A stretch of DNA of 32,881 nucleotides. Origin: Cellulomonas sp. GTDB taxonomy: Bacteria; Actinomycetota; Actinomycetes; Actinomycetales; Cellulomonadaceae. The stretch is taken from positions 1 through 32,881 of the forward strand of contig JAPSIR010000012.1 of assembly GCA_031178625.1 (NCBI GenBank), written 5' to 3'. This document shows positions 27,686 to 32,881 of the stretch, one piece after another; within the stretch, counting starts at the first letter, position 1; each line of letters opens with the position of its first letter. A program made the position numbers and the translations under genes. The notes below the pieces were generated by a model. The model worked only from the letters and a program-made list of their open reading frames with translations, did no database searches and was not told the DNA's origin.

Positions 27686-28735
27686 TCAGCCGGCGATGCG
27701 GCTGGGGTCGGCCTCCTGCGCGAACGTCGGCTCGAACAGCTCCTCGAGCGCCGTGTCGATGTGGTCCTGGCTCGCGACGTCGCCGGACTCGACGAAGATC
27801 GGGCCGACCACCTCGAGCACCTCGCGCTGCGCGTCGCCCGGCACGGGGTCGACGGCGAGGTTGGTCCGCTCGCCGATGACCTTCGCGGCCACCGCGGGGT
27901 CGATCCCGGCGACCTCGGCGAGGATCGCGACGACCTCGTCGGGGTTCTCCTGCGCCCACGCCCGCGCCTTCTCGTACGCGTCGACGACCGCCTGCGCGAC
28001 GTCGGGGCTCGCCTCGAGGAACTCCTCGGTCGCGTTGAGGAACCCGTACGTGTTGAAGTCGATGTTGCGGTAGATCAGACGCGTGCCCGACTCCGCCTCG
28101 CTCGCGGCCATGATCGGGTCGAGCCCCGACCACGCGTCGACGGAGCCCTGCTCGAGCGCCGTGCGGCCGTCCGCGTGCTGCAGGTTCTGCACCTCGACCT
28201 GGTCCAGCGGGACGCCGGCCTCCTCGAGCGACTGGAGGAGGAAGAAGTACGGGTCCGTGCCCTTGGTCGCGGCGACGGACCGGCCCGCCAGGTCCGCGAC
28301 CGACGTGACGTCCGAGCCGGCCGGGACGACGATGGCCGACCACTCGGGCTGCGAGTAGATGTCGATCGTGCGGATCGGCGAGCCGTTCGAGCGGGCGAGC
28401 AGCGCCGCGGACCCGGCCGTCGAGCCGACGTCGACGGCACCCGCGCGCAGCGCCTCGTTGGCCTTGTTGGACCCGGCCGACTGCACCCAGTTCACGGTGA
28501 CGTCGTCGCCGAACGTCTCCTCGAGCCAGCCCTGGTCCTTGATGACGAGGCTCAGCGGGTTGTACGTGGCGAAGTCGATGTCGAGCGTGTCGGTGCTCCA
28601 GCCGGCGGCGTCGGTGGACGCGCCGGTCGGGTCGGCCGCGGCCGGTGCGGAGCCCTCGCCGGGCACGCAGCCGGCCAGCGCCAGGGCGGTCGCGAGGGCC
28701 AGCGCGGTGGTGGGGACGGAGGTGCGCAGGGTCAT
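27686..28735 (-). CDS. Sulfonate-type ABC transporter substrate-binding lipoprotein (SsuA-like)
   Basis: A 349-residue exported lipoprotein. The signal peptide ends in the lipobox LALAGC, with Cys23 the lipidated residue, followed by a Ser/Thr/Ala linker. The mature part has the NMT1/SsuA fold: FATYNPLSLVIKDQGWLEETFG, SAGSNKANEALRAGAVDVGSTAGSAAL, ATKGTDPYFFLLQSLEEAGV and QGSVDAWSGLDPIMA. Members of this fold bind aliphatic sulfonates, taurine, nitrate or thiamine precursors. The cysteine-controlled leader and metY make an organosulfur ligand most likely. The ATG at 28735 follows GAAGGA with a 6-base gap. The ATPase gene ends 50 bases upstream. Confidence 0.93.
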   Translation of the reverse strand: MTLRTSVPTTALALATALALAGCVPGEGSAPAAADPTGASTDAAGWSTDTLDIDFATYNPLSLVIKDQGWLEETFGDDVTVNWVQSAGSNKANEALRAGAVDVGSTAGSAALLARSNGSPIRTIDIYSQPEWSAIVVPAGSDVTSVADLAGRSVAATKGTDPYFFLLQSLEEAGVPLDQVEVQNLQHADGRTALEQGSVDAWSGLDPIMAASEAESGTRLIYRNIDFNTYGFLNATEEFLEASPDVAQAVVDAYEKARAWAQENPDEVVAILAEVAGIDPAVAAKVIGERTNLAVDPVPGDAQREVLEVVGPIFVESGDVASQDHIDTALEELFEPTFAQEADPSRIAG

Positions 28736-28785
28736 CGGTGGTCCTTCTCGGGGAGGCGGCCGGTCGGCCGGGTACAGGGAGGGGG

Positions 28786-29634
28786 TCAGATGGAGTGGTG
28801 GTCGTCGGCGTCGCCGGGCCGGACGTGGTGCGTCGCGACGCCGAGCCCCTCGAGGAGCTCGGCGCGGAGCTCGGCCAGCCGCTGGTCGGCGCGGTCGCGC
28901 GGGCGCCGGCCGGGCACGTCGATGACGCGTGCGACGCTCGGCGCGTCGTCGGGGGCGGCGACGAGGGAGCGGAGCAGCAGCACGCGGTCCGCGAGGTACA
29001 GCGCCTCCTCGACGTCGTGCGTGACGAGCAGGACCGTCGCCGGCTCGGCCGCGTGGACGTCGAGCAGGAGGTCCTGCATGCGCAGCCGGGTCAGCGCGTC
29101 GAGCGCGCCGAACGGCTCGTCGAGCAGCAGCACGCCGGGGTTGCGGGCCAGCGCCCGGGCGAGGGAGGCGCGCTGCGCCATCCCGCCCGAGACCTGGCGC
29201 GGACGCAGGCCGGCTGACTCCTCGAGCCCCATGAGCCGCAGGAGCTCGGCGACACGCGCGCGCCCGGCGTCCTTCGGCGTGCCGGCGGGCAGGCCGAGGG
29301 CGACGTTCTGCGCGAGCGTGCGCCACGGCAGCAGGCGCGGCTCCTGGAAGGCCACGGCGGTGCGCCGGTCGATGCCGGCCACGGGCGTGCCGTCGAGCAG
29401 CACGCGGCCGCCGTCAGGGATGTCGAGGCCGCTGACCTGCCGCAGGAGCGTCGACTTGCCGCACCCGGACGGGCCCACGAGCGCGACGATCTCGCCGGCG
29501 CGCAGCTCGACGTCGACGCCGCGGAGCACCGGCCGACCGCCCGTGGGCGTGGGGAACGTGCGGCGCACGTCGTGCAGCACGACGCCGTGCGCCGGTCGGT
29601 CGGCGCGCGTGCGGGCCGGGGTGGTGAGGGCCAT
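28786..29634 (-). CDS. ABC transporter ATPase, sulfonate type (SsuB-like)
   Basis: A 282-residue ATPase that powers the permease. Walker A is GPSGCGKS (54-61), the Q-loop Gln97 (AFQEPRLLPW, typical of SsuB/TauB), the signature VSGGM (148-152), Walker B LLLDEPFGALD (169-179) and the switch His206 in VTHDVEEAL. The frame is open 17 codons further, to a GTG at 29685, but that sequence is Pro/Arg-rich and overlaps the proposed attenuator. I chose the ATG at 29634. No strong ribosome binding site precedes it, so translation may depend on ribosomes arriving from the leader or on RNA folding. First protein gene after the cysteine-rich leader. Confidence 0.92.
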   Translation of the reverse strand: MALTTPARTRADRPAHGVVLHDVRRTFPTPTGGRPVLRGVDVELRAGEIVALVGPSGCGKSTLLRQVSGLDIPDGGRVLLDGTPVAGIDRRTAVAFQEPRLLPWRTLAQNVALGLPAGTPKDAGRARVAELLRLMGLEESAGLRPRQVSGGMAQRASLARALARNPGVLLLDEPFGALDALTRLRMQDLLLDVHAAEPATVLLVTHDVEEALYLADRVLLLRSLVAAPDDAPSVARVIDVPGRRPRDRADQRLAELRAELLEGLGVATHHVRPGDADDHHSI

Positions 29635-29672
29635 GGGGACGTCCCGGGGTCTGGGCGGGGGGCGTCCGGCGG

Positions 29673-29703
29673 GCCGGGCGCCCACGGGGGGGCGGGCACC
29701 GGC
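29673..29703 (-). terminator. Proposed attenuator hairpin before the ssuB-like gene
   Basis: GCCGGGCGCCC (29673-29683) can pair with GGGCACCGGC (29694-29703) with one bulged base and a 10-base loop. It ends 39 bases before the ATPase start. It shares bases with the 29696-29704 segment that can instead pair with the leader end. There is no T-tract. Confidence 0.4.
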
Positions 29704-29753
29704 GGTGACCCGCGGGGGCGGGTCGGCGTGCTGGGGTCAGCGGGCGCCGGTGC
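29696..29753 (-). promoter_or_regulatory. Proposed antiterminator pairing between leader end and downstream segment
   Basis: 29745-29753, covering the last codons of the leader, and 29696-29704 are 9-base perfect complements (CGCCGGTGC / GCACCGGCG). Between them lies a separate 7-bp hairpin with a 4-base loop (29707-29724, GACCCGC / GCGGGTC), 12 bases after the leader stop. A ribosome finishing the leader would cover 29745-29753 and prevent this pairing; one stalled earlier would allow it. Confidence 0.4.
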
Positions 29754-29829
29754 AGGACGTGCGGCAGCACGACCGACAGCACCGACACATGACGACGGAG
29801 GGGCGGAGCGGCACGCGGGTGGCGGTCAC
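29737..29829 (-). CDS. Cysteine-rich leader peptide (cysteine-sensing attenuator uORF)
   Basis: A 30-codon reading frame from GTG 29829 to TGA 29737. Its second half reads CRCCRSCCRTSC (residues 15-26): six cysteines in twelve residues, with two Cys-Cys pairs. It has the best ribosome binding site in the region, GGAGGGAGG (29835-29843 on this strand), 5 bases before the start. It is too short to be a normal enzyme and stands 102 bases before the first transporter gene. Cysteine-rich short leaders that act as cysteine-responsive attenuators ahead of sulfur genes are known in mycobacteria, and annotated leader peptides occur ahead of sulfur-uptake operons in other actinobacteria. Here the peptide itself is expected to be a by-product; the stalling at Cys codons is the signal. 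Confidence 0.85.
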   Translation of the reverse strand: MTATRVPLRPSVVMCRCCRSCCRTSCTGAR

Positions 29830-29847
29830 GACGTCCTCCCTCCGGTT

Positions 29848-29880
29848 GTCTCACTTAGCGAGACGCGATGACCACGTCTC
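29848..29880 (-). promoter_or_regulatory. Three interleaved GTCTC/GAGAC dyads at the operon transcription start
   Basis: Reading on the plus strand: GTCTC (29848-29852), GAGACG (29860-29865) and CGTCTC (29875-29880). The centre element can pair with either neighbour. The first pair forms a 17-bp near-palindrome, GTCTCACTTAGCGAGAC, with one mismatched pair. The block runs from the predicted start of transcription to just before the leader ribosome binding site. It could be a repressor site for a sulfur regulator or two alternative 5' RNA hairpins. Confidence 0.5.
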
Positions 29881-29886
29881 GGACGC

Positions 29887-29915
29887 ACTCTAGCCAGACG
29901 TCCAGGTCGCGGCAA
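29887..29915 (-). promoter_or_regulatory. Promoter of the sulfur operon (TTGCCG - 17 - TAGAGT)
   Basis: -35 TTGCCG (29910-29915) and -10 TAGAGT (29887-29892) are separated by exactly 17 bases. This predicts a start near 29880 and a leader of about 50 bases before the uORF. It is the best two-box promoter in the window. Confidence 0.65.
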
Positions 29916-29983
29916 CGCACGTCCGTCGTCCGGGCGCGCCGGGACGGCGGACAGCCCGTCCCGTCCGCCGTCGCGAGGCCGGC

Positions 29984-31036
29984 TCAGGCCGGGGCGAACG
30001 CCTCCGACCACAGCGCCGCGAGCCGCGGGAGCGTGCGCGGGTCGGTCTGCGCCAGCACGGTCGTCACGGCCGTGCCGCGCCACGCGGGCAGCTGCGCGCG
30101 CACGTCGTCCTCCGTGCCGACGAGGGCCACGTCCCGCACGAGCTCGGTCGGCACGGCGGCCGCGGCCCTCGCCCGGTCGCCGGCGAGGAAGTGCGCCTGG
30201 ATCTCGTCGCACGCCGCGCCGTACCCCAGCCGGTCGAGCACGTCGCGGTGGAAGTTCGCGCCCTTCGCGCCCATGCCGCCGGCGTACAGCGCGACGAACG
30301 GGCGGACCAGGTCGGCGGCCTCCTCGACGGACGCGCCGAGGACCACGGGCACCGTCGCGACGACCTCGAACTCCTCGGCGGGCCGCAGCGCGCCGGCGCG
30401 CCGCGCGAAGCCGTCGGCCAGCCGGGTCCGGTACTCCGCGTCCATCCGGGGCGAGTAGAAGAGCGGCAACCAGCCGTCCGCGACCTCCGCCGCGAGGGAC
30501 ACGTTCTTCGGTCCCTCGGCGGCGAGGTGGATCGGCAGGTCGGCGCGCAGCGGGTGGACGGTGGACCGCAGCGCCTTGCCCAGCCCCGCCCCCTCGTCGG
30601 CCGGCAGCGGCAGCCGGTAGAAGTCGCCCTCGAAGTGCACGGGCGCCTCGCGCGCCAGCACCTGCCGGACCACGGCGACGTACTCCCGCGTGCGGGCGAG
30701 AGGGCGCGGGTAGGGCTGGCCGTACCAGCCCTCGACGACCTGCGGCCCGGACGCCCCGAGCCCGAGCACGAACCGCCCGCCGGAGAGGTGGTCGAGCGTG
30801 AGCGCCGCCATCGCGGTCGCGGTCGGCGTCCGGGCGGAGATCTGCGCGATCGCGGTGCCGAGCCGGACGCGGCGGGTGCCGGCCCCCCACCACGCGAGCG
30901 GCGTGAACGCGTCCGACCCGTACGCCTCGGCCGTCCACACGGAGTCGAGCCCGAGCTCGTCGGCGGCCCGCACGGCCTCCTGCGCGCCCGGCGGCGGGCC
31001 CGCCGACCAGTAGCCGGTGTGGTAGCCCAGTCGCAT
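29984..31036 (-). CDS. Luciferase-like monooxygenase family oxidoreductase, F420-dependent type
   Basis: A 350-residue TIM-barrel flavin/F420 enzyme of the luciferase-like group. It shows MRLGYHTGYW at the start, AADELGLDSVWTAEAYGSD (25-43), LGTAIAQISARTPTATAMAALTLDHLSGGRFVLGLGASGPQVVEGWYG and the later IHLAAEGPKN. This is the pattern of actinobacterial F420-dependent members, not of FMN-dependent SsuD. The substrate is unknown. GGAGG stands 6 bases before ATG 31036. It ends 69 bases before the sulfur operon promoter on the same strand, so read-through is possible. A role in organosulfur oxidation is a guess from position only. Confidence 0.9.
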   Translation of the reverse strand: MRLGYHTGYWSAGPPPGAQEAVRAADELGLDSVWTAEAYGSDAFTPLAWWGAGTRRVRLGTAIAQISARTPTATAMAALTLDHLSGGRFVLGLGASGPQVVEGWYGQPYPRPLARTREYVAVVRQVLAREAPVHFEGDFYRLPLPADEGAGLGKALRSTVHPLRADLPIHLAAEGPKNVSLAAEVADGWLPLFYSPRMDAEYRTRLADGFARRAGALRPAEEFEVVATVPVVLGASVEEAADLVRPFVALYAGGMGAKGANFHRDVLDRLGYGAACDEIQAHFLAGDRARAAAAVPTELVRDVALVGTEDDVRAQLPAWRGTAVTTVLAQTDPRTLPRLAALWSEAFAPA

Positions 31037-31065
31037 CGGTGGTCCTCCGTCGCCCTCGACGGCCG

Positions 31066-31125
31066 GCCGGTCGGCCGGCTCCTGCGCAGCCGGTCGGCCG
31101 GCTTCGCGCAGCCGGACGGCCGGCG
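31066..31125. repeat. Three 22/23-bp tandem repeats
   Basis: GCCGGTCGGCCGGCT at 31066-31080 and 31089-31103, and GCCGGACGGCCGGCG at 31111-31125, each followed by a similar GCGCA-type spacer. They lie just upstream of the oxidoreductase ribosome binding site. Confidence 0.8.
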
Positions 31126-31146
31126 CGTGCGCGGCCGTCCGGCTGC
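31108..31146. terminator. Terminator hairpin after the DUF1648 gene
   Basis: 15-bp perfect inverted repeat (GCAGCCGGACGGCCG and its complement, 31108-31122 and 31132-31146) with a 9-base loop, starting 16 bases past the stop codon. It uses the last of the tandem repeats as one arm. Confidence 0.75.
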
Positions 31147-31161
31147 TCTCGAGCGGCCACG

Positions 31162-32157
31162 TTACCCGCGGGTAGCCCGCCGCGACCGGTCCGCCAGCGT
31201 GTTGAGGAGCGCGGCCGCCGTCGCGGCGTCGTCCACGGTCACCACCGTCACGCGGTCGCCGGTGCGCCGCACCTCGAGGGCCTCGCCGCGACGCAGCACG
31301 ACACCCACGCGTCCGCCGGCGCCCACCCGGTAGCCCCAGCCGCCGAACTCGGCGAGCGGGTCCACGGCGGTGGCGCGCGCCTCCTCGACCTCGTCGAGCG
31401 GGACGCGCAGCGTCGGCCAGCCGAGGGCGGACCGGGCGGTCAGGCCCGTGGCGTCGACCCGCACGCGGAAGACCGTCATGGAGCCGAGCAGAGCCACCAG
31501 GGCGACGACCAGCAGCCACAGCGCAGGCAGCTGGAGCGCCACGGCGAGGACGCCGACGAGGGCGGTCGCCGCGCCGCCGATGACCAGGCCGGGACGCCCC
31601 GAGGCGGTCCGCGCCCACGCGGCGCGCTCGTGCTCGCCGAGCGGGACCCGCGGCGCGCCGGGGGCGACGGGTGCCCCGGTGGGTCGCGGCCGGTCGCCCG
31701 GGGTGGCCCACGCGGCCAGCGCGCCGGCAGCGAGCCCGCAGGCGATCATGAGCCCGACGGCGCCGCCCACGTCGCCGACCGCGCCGGCGTCCGCGAGCCC
31801 GCGCTGCGCGTGCAGCACGCCGAGGACCAGCGCCGACAAGGCGACGGCCAGGCCGGTCGCGAGGCCCGCCGACATGCGTCGGACCGACGCCTGCCGACCG
31901 GCGACGAGCGCGAGCACCAGCGCCGCGGCGGCGACCACGAGCGCGATCGCGGCCGTCCCCAGGACGAGCCCCCGGAGGGAGCCGTAGCCGTCCACGCCGG
32001 ACGGGCCCCAGTGGACCGCGACGGGGTCGGGCAGCTCCGGGGCCCACGACAGGGCGACGGCCGCGGAGGTGCCGACCACGGCCAGGGGCACGGCGCCGCA
32101 GAGCAGCACCGTGGCGAGGCGGTGGCGGGCGGGCGCAGGGGTGCGGGGTGCGGTCAT
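31162..32157 (-). CDS. DUF1648 multi-pass membrane protein, partner of the GntR regulator
   Basis: A 331-residue membrane protein. Helix 1 is at about 14-37, then the short DUF1648 signature PDPVAVHWGPSGVDGYG (43-59), with further helices at about 62-85, 95-113, 128-147 and a closely spaced pair at about 195-230. The rest, from about 232, is soluble (FRVRVDATGLTARSALGWPTLRVPLDEVEEARA) and looks like a PH-like domain as in YdbS/DUF1673-type proteins. Similar pairs with YtrA-type regulators act in cell-envelope responses; the exact function is unknown. The ATG at 32157 overlaps the GntR stop (ATGA), so the two are coupled. Confidence 0.88.
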   Translation of the reverse strand: MTAPRTPAPARHRLATVLLCGAVPLAVVGTSAAVALSWAPELPDPVAVHWGPSGVDGYGSLRGLVLGTAAIALVVAAAALVLALVAGRQASVRRMSAGLATGLAVALSALVLGVLHAQRGLADAGAVGDVGGAVGLMIACGLAAGALAAWATPGDRPRPTGAPVAPGAPRVPLGEHERAAWARTASGRPGLVIGGAATALVGVLAVALQLPALWLLVVALVALLGSMTVFRVRVDATGLTARSALGWPTLRVPLDEVEEARATAVDPLAEFGGWGYRVGAGGRVGVVLRRGEALEVRRTGDRVTVVTVDDAATAAALLNTLADRSRRATRG

Positions 32158-32507
32158 CGCAGGGCCTCCTTGACGAGGGTCGTGACGGTCTCGGGTGCGA
32201 CGCCGAGCCGGCGGGCGACCTGCGCGACACGCTCGACGGCGGCGTGCAGGTCGGTGAGGTCGGTGCCCGCGCGGGCCGCGACGACGGCGCCGCGGCCGCG
32301 GTGCAGCTCGATCACGCCCTCGTCGCGCAGGTCCTGGTACGCGTGCAGCACGGTGTGCAGGTTGACGTCGAGCGAGGCCGCCAGCTCGCGCGCGGAGGGG
32401 AGGCGCTCGCCGGCGCGCAGCTCGCCCCGGGCGACGCCGGAGCGGACCTGCGCGGCGAGCTGGGCGTACAGCGGGTCGCCGGAGGACGTGTCGATGCGGA
32501 AGAGCAC
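32154..32507 (-). CDS. GntR-family repressor, YtrA subfamily
   Basis: A 117-residue DNA-binding protein with the GntR winged helix-turn-helix at about 10-76 (DPLYAQLAAQVRSGVARGEL, LPSARELAASLDVNLHTVLHAYQDL, GVIELHRGRGA). Only a short C-terminal dimerisation helix pair follows (80-117), the mark of the YtrA group, which usually controls ABC exporters or membrane proteins in the same operon. The GTG at 32507 lies 6 bases after a TAGGGT box and has no clear ribosome binding site, so the transcript is probably leaderless. It very likely represses its own gene and the coupled membrane protein gene through the dyad at 32523-32541. Confidence 0.95.
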   Translation of the reverse strand: MLFRIDTSSGDPLYAQLAAQVRSGVARGELRAGERLPSARELAASLDVNLHTVLHAYQDLRDEGVIELHRGRGAVVAARAGTDLTDLHAAVERVAQVARRLGVAPETVTTLVKEALR

Positions 32508-32513
32508 GCACCC

Positions 32514-32543
32514 ACCCTACTAGTTACACAACATGTATAACAA
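32514..32543 (-). promoter_or_regulatory. GntR gene promoter with overlapping operator dyad
   Basis: -10 TAGGGT (32514-32519) lies 6 bases before the GTG start; a -35 TTGTTA (32538-32543) is 18 bases further on. Between and over them is GTTACACAACATGTATAAC (32523-32541), an 8-3-8 inverted repeat with one mismatch and the only AT-rich stretch in the area. Bound regulator would cover the promoter, hence autorepression. Confidence 0.65.
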
Positions 32544-32590
32544 CATGCCGGCCCGCCCGCCTCCGTCTCGCGGGGCCGCGGGTCCCCGTC

Positions 32591-32618
32591 GAGGTCGCGG
32601 CCTCCAGCCCGCGACCTC
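32591..32618. repeat. 10-bp hairpin at the head of the repeat block
   Basis: GAGGTCGCGG (32591-32600) and its complement CCGCGACCTC (32609-32618) with an 8-base loop. The right arm is the start of the first tandem repeat; the left arm is a reversed copy. Confidence 0.7.
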
Positions 32619-32757
32619 GCGGGTTCCCGCGACCTCGCACGGTGCCCGCGGCCTAGCAGGGTTCTGCGACGTCGCACCGTCCCCCCGATCTCGCACGGTT
32701 TCGCGACGTCGGAAGGTGCTCGCGAGGTCGCACGGTCCTGCGACCTCGCACCGCCCT
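32609..32757. repeat. About eight degenerate 18/19-bp tandem repeats, GCGACCTCGCACGGT-like
   Basis: Copies begin at 32611, 32629, 32648, 32666, 32685, 32703, 32722 and 32740, so the spacing is 18, 19, 18, 19, 18, 19, 18. Each holds a full or damaged GCGA-N2-TCGC dyad followed by AC-GGT. The changing phase rules out a coding repeat. This fills most of the gene-free 340 bases at the right end. Confidence 0.8.
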
Positions 32758-32784
32758 GGGCCTGGGCCTGGGACGGTCGGCGCG

Positions 32785-32881
32785 GCCTGGGACGGTCGCC
32801 GGTACCCGCGCCGGCGGTCGCTCGTCGAGGCCGGCTCGACGGTGCTGCGCGTGACGGCCGACGACTGCGCGCGGCCCGAGG
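32785..32881 (+). pseudogene. Possible remnant of a DUF559-type gene, running off the right edge
   Basis: The frame through 32785-32881 reads AWDGRRYPRRRSLVEAG and then STVLRVTADDCARPE without a stop. The end resembles the last strand-helix of DUF559 (Vsr-like) proteins, which often read GWTVLRVTADDxxRP. No start codon with a ribosome binding site precedes it, and the frame runs back into the repeat block, so it is probably a fragment or chance. The true gene may continue to the right. Confidence 0.25.

Noticed and set aside
27686-29634. Thiamine-precursor (ThiXYZ-like) or nitrate transporter
   Set aside because: The same folds occur there, but no thi or nitrate genes are present, whereas metY and a cysteine-rich leader point to sulfur. 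Kept only as an alternative.
29635-29685. 17-codon N-terminal extension of the ATPase
   Set aside because: Pro/Arg-rich, overlaps the proposed attenuator; family homology starts after ATG 29634.
29414-29854. 146-codon minus-strand frame covering the leader region
   Set aside because: Frame shifted relative to both the Cys-rich leader and the ATPase gene; no ribosome binding site or motifs.
32609-32757. CRISPR array
   Set aside because: Repeats of 18/19 bp are contiguous and degenerate with no unique spacers, and there are no cas genes.

Overview
The window is very GC-rich (roughly 74% by eye), uses GTG and TTG starts often, and places many genes directly behind a TANNNT-like -10 box with no room for a ribosome binding site. 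With a GlbO-type truncated globin, an Eis-type acetyltransferase, a mycothiol-type DsbA-fold reductase, a mycobacterial-type RpiB and an F420-type luciferase-like oxidoreductase, this points to a chromosomal segment of an actinobacterium. A Cellulomonas-like micrococcalean fits best, but that genus guess is inference. I found no tRNA, rRNA, insertion sequence, integrase or CRISPR array. Most of the window looks like stable core chromosome.

Layout. 1-3923 (minus strand): truncated globin, acyl-CoA thioesterase II, topoisomerase IB and an NAD(P)-binding/DUF2867 protein cut by the left edge. 4021-6765: PTS enzyme I (minus) faces stand-alone glucose-family EIIB and EIIA genes (plus) across a 320-bp divergent promoter region. 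6886-10349 (minus): prolyl oligopeptidase coupled to an MscS channel. 10503-13204 (plus): malQ coupled to a small P-loop kinase-like gene, with a strong terminator facing pepN (13339-15945, minus). 16143-17308 (plus): Rv2466c-like reductase and a DUF6636 membrane protein. 17385-19379 (minus): M13 metallopeptidase, divergent from rpiB (19439-19891). 19904-21157 (minus): Eis-type acetyltransferase. 21254-22674 (plus): SpoIIE-type phosphatase and an alkyltransferase-like protein.

22748-29892 is the most interesting part: one minus-strand sulfur operon. A promoter at 29887-29915 is followed by a 30-codon cysteine-rich leader peptide (29829-29737) that earlier automated gene calling would easily miss. 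Then come ABC transporter ATPase, lipoprotein and permease genes, acetyl-CoA synthetase, O-acetylhomoserine sulfhydrylase (MetY) and a YccU-type CoA-binding protein. The last four genes are joined by 4-base stop/start overlaps. The leader end and the sequence before the ATPase gene can form competing RNA pairings in the classical attenuator arrangement. Cysteine shortage would therefore be expected to switch on sulfonate or other organosulfur uptake and homocysteine synthesis. Acs could recycle the acetate that MetY releases.

29984-32507 (minus): an F420-type luciferase-like oxidoreductase, then, upstream of it, a YtrA-type GntR regulator coupled to a DUF1648 membrane protein, with a clear AT-rich operator over the regulator's own promoter. 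32542-32881 holds no intact gene: it carries about eight degenerate 18/19-bp repeats with GCGA-N2-TCGC dyads and a possible coding remnant at the right edge.
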